NCBI GenBank assembly: GCA_013331595.1
Contig: DUGE01000027.1
Location: forward strand, 1-6,549
Direction: 5' to 3'
DNA length: 6,549 nucleotides
Origin: Microcaldota archaeon
Lineage (GTDB): Archaea; Micrarchaeota; Micrarchaeia; Norongarragalinales; UBA10210
The notes under the pieces were generated by a model that was not told where the DNA came from, made no database searches, and saw only the letters and a list, made by a program, of their open reading frames with translations. Shown one piece after another: positions 5,280 through 6,549 of the stretch (position 1 is its first letter; each line of letters starts with the position of its first letter). The position numbers and the translations under genes are program-made.

Positions 5280-5794
5280 CGACAGGCGTTTTCATTCATT
5301 CAACCGCAGACGTTTCCCCTAAAGCGCGAATAGGCAAGGGAACCAAGGTTTGGCACCAGGCGCAAGTGAGGGAAGATGCCGAGATAGGGGAGAACTGCAT
5401 CATTGGAAAGAACGCCTACATAGACTTTGGAATCAAAATAGGAAACAACTGCAAGGTGCAGAACAACTGCAGCCTCTACCATTACGTTGAGGTGGAAGAC
5501 GGTGTTTTCATCGGCCCGCACTGCGTTATCACGAACGACAAATACCCTCGCGCCATTAACGCCGACGGCACGCTCAAGAGCGCCTCGGATTGGACGGCTG
5601 GAAAAACAGTAATCAAGCAAGGCGCGGCCATCGGCTCAGGAACGATAATAATCGGCGGCATTACAATCGGCGAGTGGGCCATAGTCGGCGCTGGAAGCGT
5701 TGTGACAAAAGACGTGCCGCCCTTCGCGCTGTGCTTTGGAAACCCTGCAAGGGTTGTTGGTAAAGTCGACAAGGAAGGCAAGAAAGTCGATTGA
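5276..5794 (+). CDS. wbpD: WbpD/WlbB-like UDP-amino-sugar N-acetyltransferase
   Basis: A complete 172-residue left-handed beta-helix (hexapeptide repeat) acyltransferase. Repeats run from about residue 5 to 75 (ARIGKGTKVW, AEIGENCIIGKNAYI, IKIGNNCKVQNN) and again at 110-145 (AAIGSGTIIIGGITIGEW, AIVGAGSVVTKDVP). They are interrupted by the family-specific insertion FIGPHCVITNDKYPRAINAD (78-97) and the closing GNPARVVG (155-162). TNDKYPRA with the following KSASDW is the hallmark of WbpD/WlbB, which acetylates the 3-amino group of UDP-GlcNAc3NA using acetyl-CoA in the making of diacetamido uronic acids; these enzymes form trimers. The start is fixed by AGGTGA and the ATGA overlap with the epimerase. 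The neighbouring DegT aminotransferase would supply the amine. Alternative amino-sugar acceptors such as a 4-amino sugar (PglD/PerB type) are less likely given the motif. Confidence 0.9.
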   Translation: MTTGVFIHSTADVSPKARIGKGTKVWHQAQVREDAEIGENCIIGKNAYIDFGIKIGNNCKVQNNCSLYHYVEVEDGVFIGPHCVITNDKYPRAINADGTLKSASDWTAGKTVIKQGAAIGSGTIIIGGITIGEWAIVGAGSVVTKDVPPFALCFGNPARVVGKVDKEGKKVD

Positions 5795-5825
5795 AAACCG
5801 GAAAAAAACAGGAGAGCGGTAAAAA

Positions 5826-6549
5826 ATGATTTCCATTGCAAAACCACTGGTTGGAAAGGAAGAGGCCCAGGCAGCAGCCAAGGCCCTGGAAAGCGGCATT
5901 CTCACAGGCGGGCCTTTTGTCGAGGAATTTGAGAAAAAGCTCGCCGAATACTGCGGCTATAAGCACGCGGTTGCAGTCAACAGCGGCACTGCCGCACTGC
6001 ATGTTGCCGTTGCTGCCATGGGCTTGAACCAAGGCGATCAGGTTATCGTCCCGGATTTTACGTTCATTGCAACTGCAAACGCCGCACGCTACGTCAATTC
6101 CACTCCCTTGTTTGCAGACATGCAAGAGAAAACGTTCAACTTAGATGCTGCAAGCGTCAAGAAAATCGCTTCCGAGAACAAGAAAGCCAAGCTCGTCATT
6201 CCAGTTTCCCTCTACGGCCAGGCTTACGATGTCGATGCAGTTAAGGAAGTTGCTGAAAAGCACTCACTCCGCATTTTGAGCGACAATGCCCAGGCTATCG
6301 GCACCGAATGGAACGGCAAACGCAACTTGGGAGACGACTGTGCAATCCTTTCATTCTATCCAACTAAAAACATGACAACCGGCGAAGGCGGAGCAATCGT
6401 GACGGACAACGCCGAGCTTGCCGAGGAATGCAAGCTGTGGCGCAACATAGGCCAGAGAAAACCCTATGACTACGCACGCCTTGGTTTCAACTATCGTCTT
6501 CCGTCAGTAAACGCAGCCATAGGCATTGAACAATTGAAAAAACTCGACG
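5826..6549 (+). CDS. DegT/DnrJ/EryC1-family sugar aminotransferase, 3' end cut by window
   Basis: The first 241 codons of a PLP-dependent nucleotide-sugar aminotransferase; complete members have 360-400 residues, so about one third is missing. Visible are the N-terminal LESGILTGGPFVEEFE (21-36), the phosphate-binding SGTAALHV (53-60), FTFIATANAA (78-87), PVSLYGQ (126-132), SDNAQAIG (152-159) with Asp153 facing the PLP ring nitrogen, the Schiff-base lysine Lys181 in SFYPTKN (176-182), TTGEGGA (184-190) and GFNYRLP (220-226). Glutamate is the usual amino donor. Following the WbpD-like acetyltransferase by 31 bases, it most likely aminates C3 of a UDP-3-keto-GlcNAcA (WbpE role). However, the TTGEGG stretch also occurs in perosamine-type C4 aminotransferases. 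GGAG lies 11 bases upstream of the ATG. It is probably the third gene of the unit beginning at 4332. Confidence 0.93.
   Translation, partial: MISIAKPLVGKEEAQAAAKALESGILTGGPFVEEFEKKLAEYCGYKHAVAVNSGTAALHVAVAAMGLNQGDQVIVPDFTFIATANAARYVNSTPLFADMQEKTFNLDAASVKKIASENKKAKLVIPVSLYGQAYDVDAVKEVAEKHSLRILSDNAQAIGTEWNGKRNLGDDCAILSFYPTKNMTTGEGGAIVTDNAELAEECKLWRNIGQRKPYDYARLGFNYRLPSVNAAIGIEQLKKLD

Noticed and set aside
1..6549. CRISPR arrays, insertion sequences, toxin-antitoxin or defence genes
   Set aside because: No regularly spaced repeats, transposase motifs or terminal repeats were seen; all large frames are accounted for by sugar-nucleotide enzymes and the HTH-DUF2178 pair.

Overview
The window looks archaeal. 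Three intergenic regions carry AT-rich TATA-like boxes about 25 bases before a plausible transcript start, and I see no bacterial -35/-10 pairs. Ribosome binding sites are GGTG- or AGGTGA-type, and the gene content (non-hydrolysing UDP-GlcNAc 2-epimerase, UDP-ManNAc-type dehydrogenase, a YozG-like XRE regulator with a DUF2178 membrane protein) is common in archaeal surface-glycan loci. I cannot assign a lineage; a DPANN or euryarchaeal origin is only a guess.

Layout. Bases 1-2200 are a two-gene minus-strand operon: a GalE/WbpP-type epimerase (2200 to 1280) followed 18 bases later by a UDP-N-acetyl-D-mannosamine-type 6-dehydrogenase that runs off the left edge. Bases 2201-2370 are a divergent promoter region. 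Bases 2371-2972 hold a small HTH regulator and a four-helix DUF2178 membrane protein on the plus strand. Bases 2973-3115 hold a C-rich stretch with a strong stem-loop and a weak resemblance to an antisense tRNA T-arm. From 3116 the plus strand encodes wecB, then after two inverted repeats and a new TATA box a second sugar epimerase (4332-5279), a WbpD-like hexapeptide N-acetyltransferase overlapping it by ATGA (5276-5794), and a DegT-family PLP aminotransferase cut by the right edge (5826 on).

How the genes fit together. The enzymes together resemble the route to UDP-diacetamido-dideoxy-hexuronic acids (6-oxidation, 3-oxidation, 3-transamination, 3-N-acetylation, optional 2-epimerisation), as in Pseudomonas WbpA/B/E/D/I and as needed for the diacetamido uronic acids of Methanococcus N-glycans. 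The 3-oxidoreductase (WbpB/WlbA type) is not in the window and would be expected nearby, perhaps after the aminotransferase. The simpler route UDP-GlcNAc to UDP-ManNAc to UDP-ManNAcA (WecB plus WecC) is also fully represented. The HTH/DUF2178 pair sits between the two sugar transcription units with a palindrome-rich promoter. Whether it controls them or only itself cannot be decided from sequence alone.
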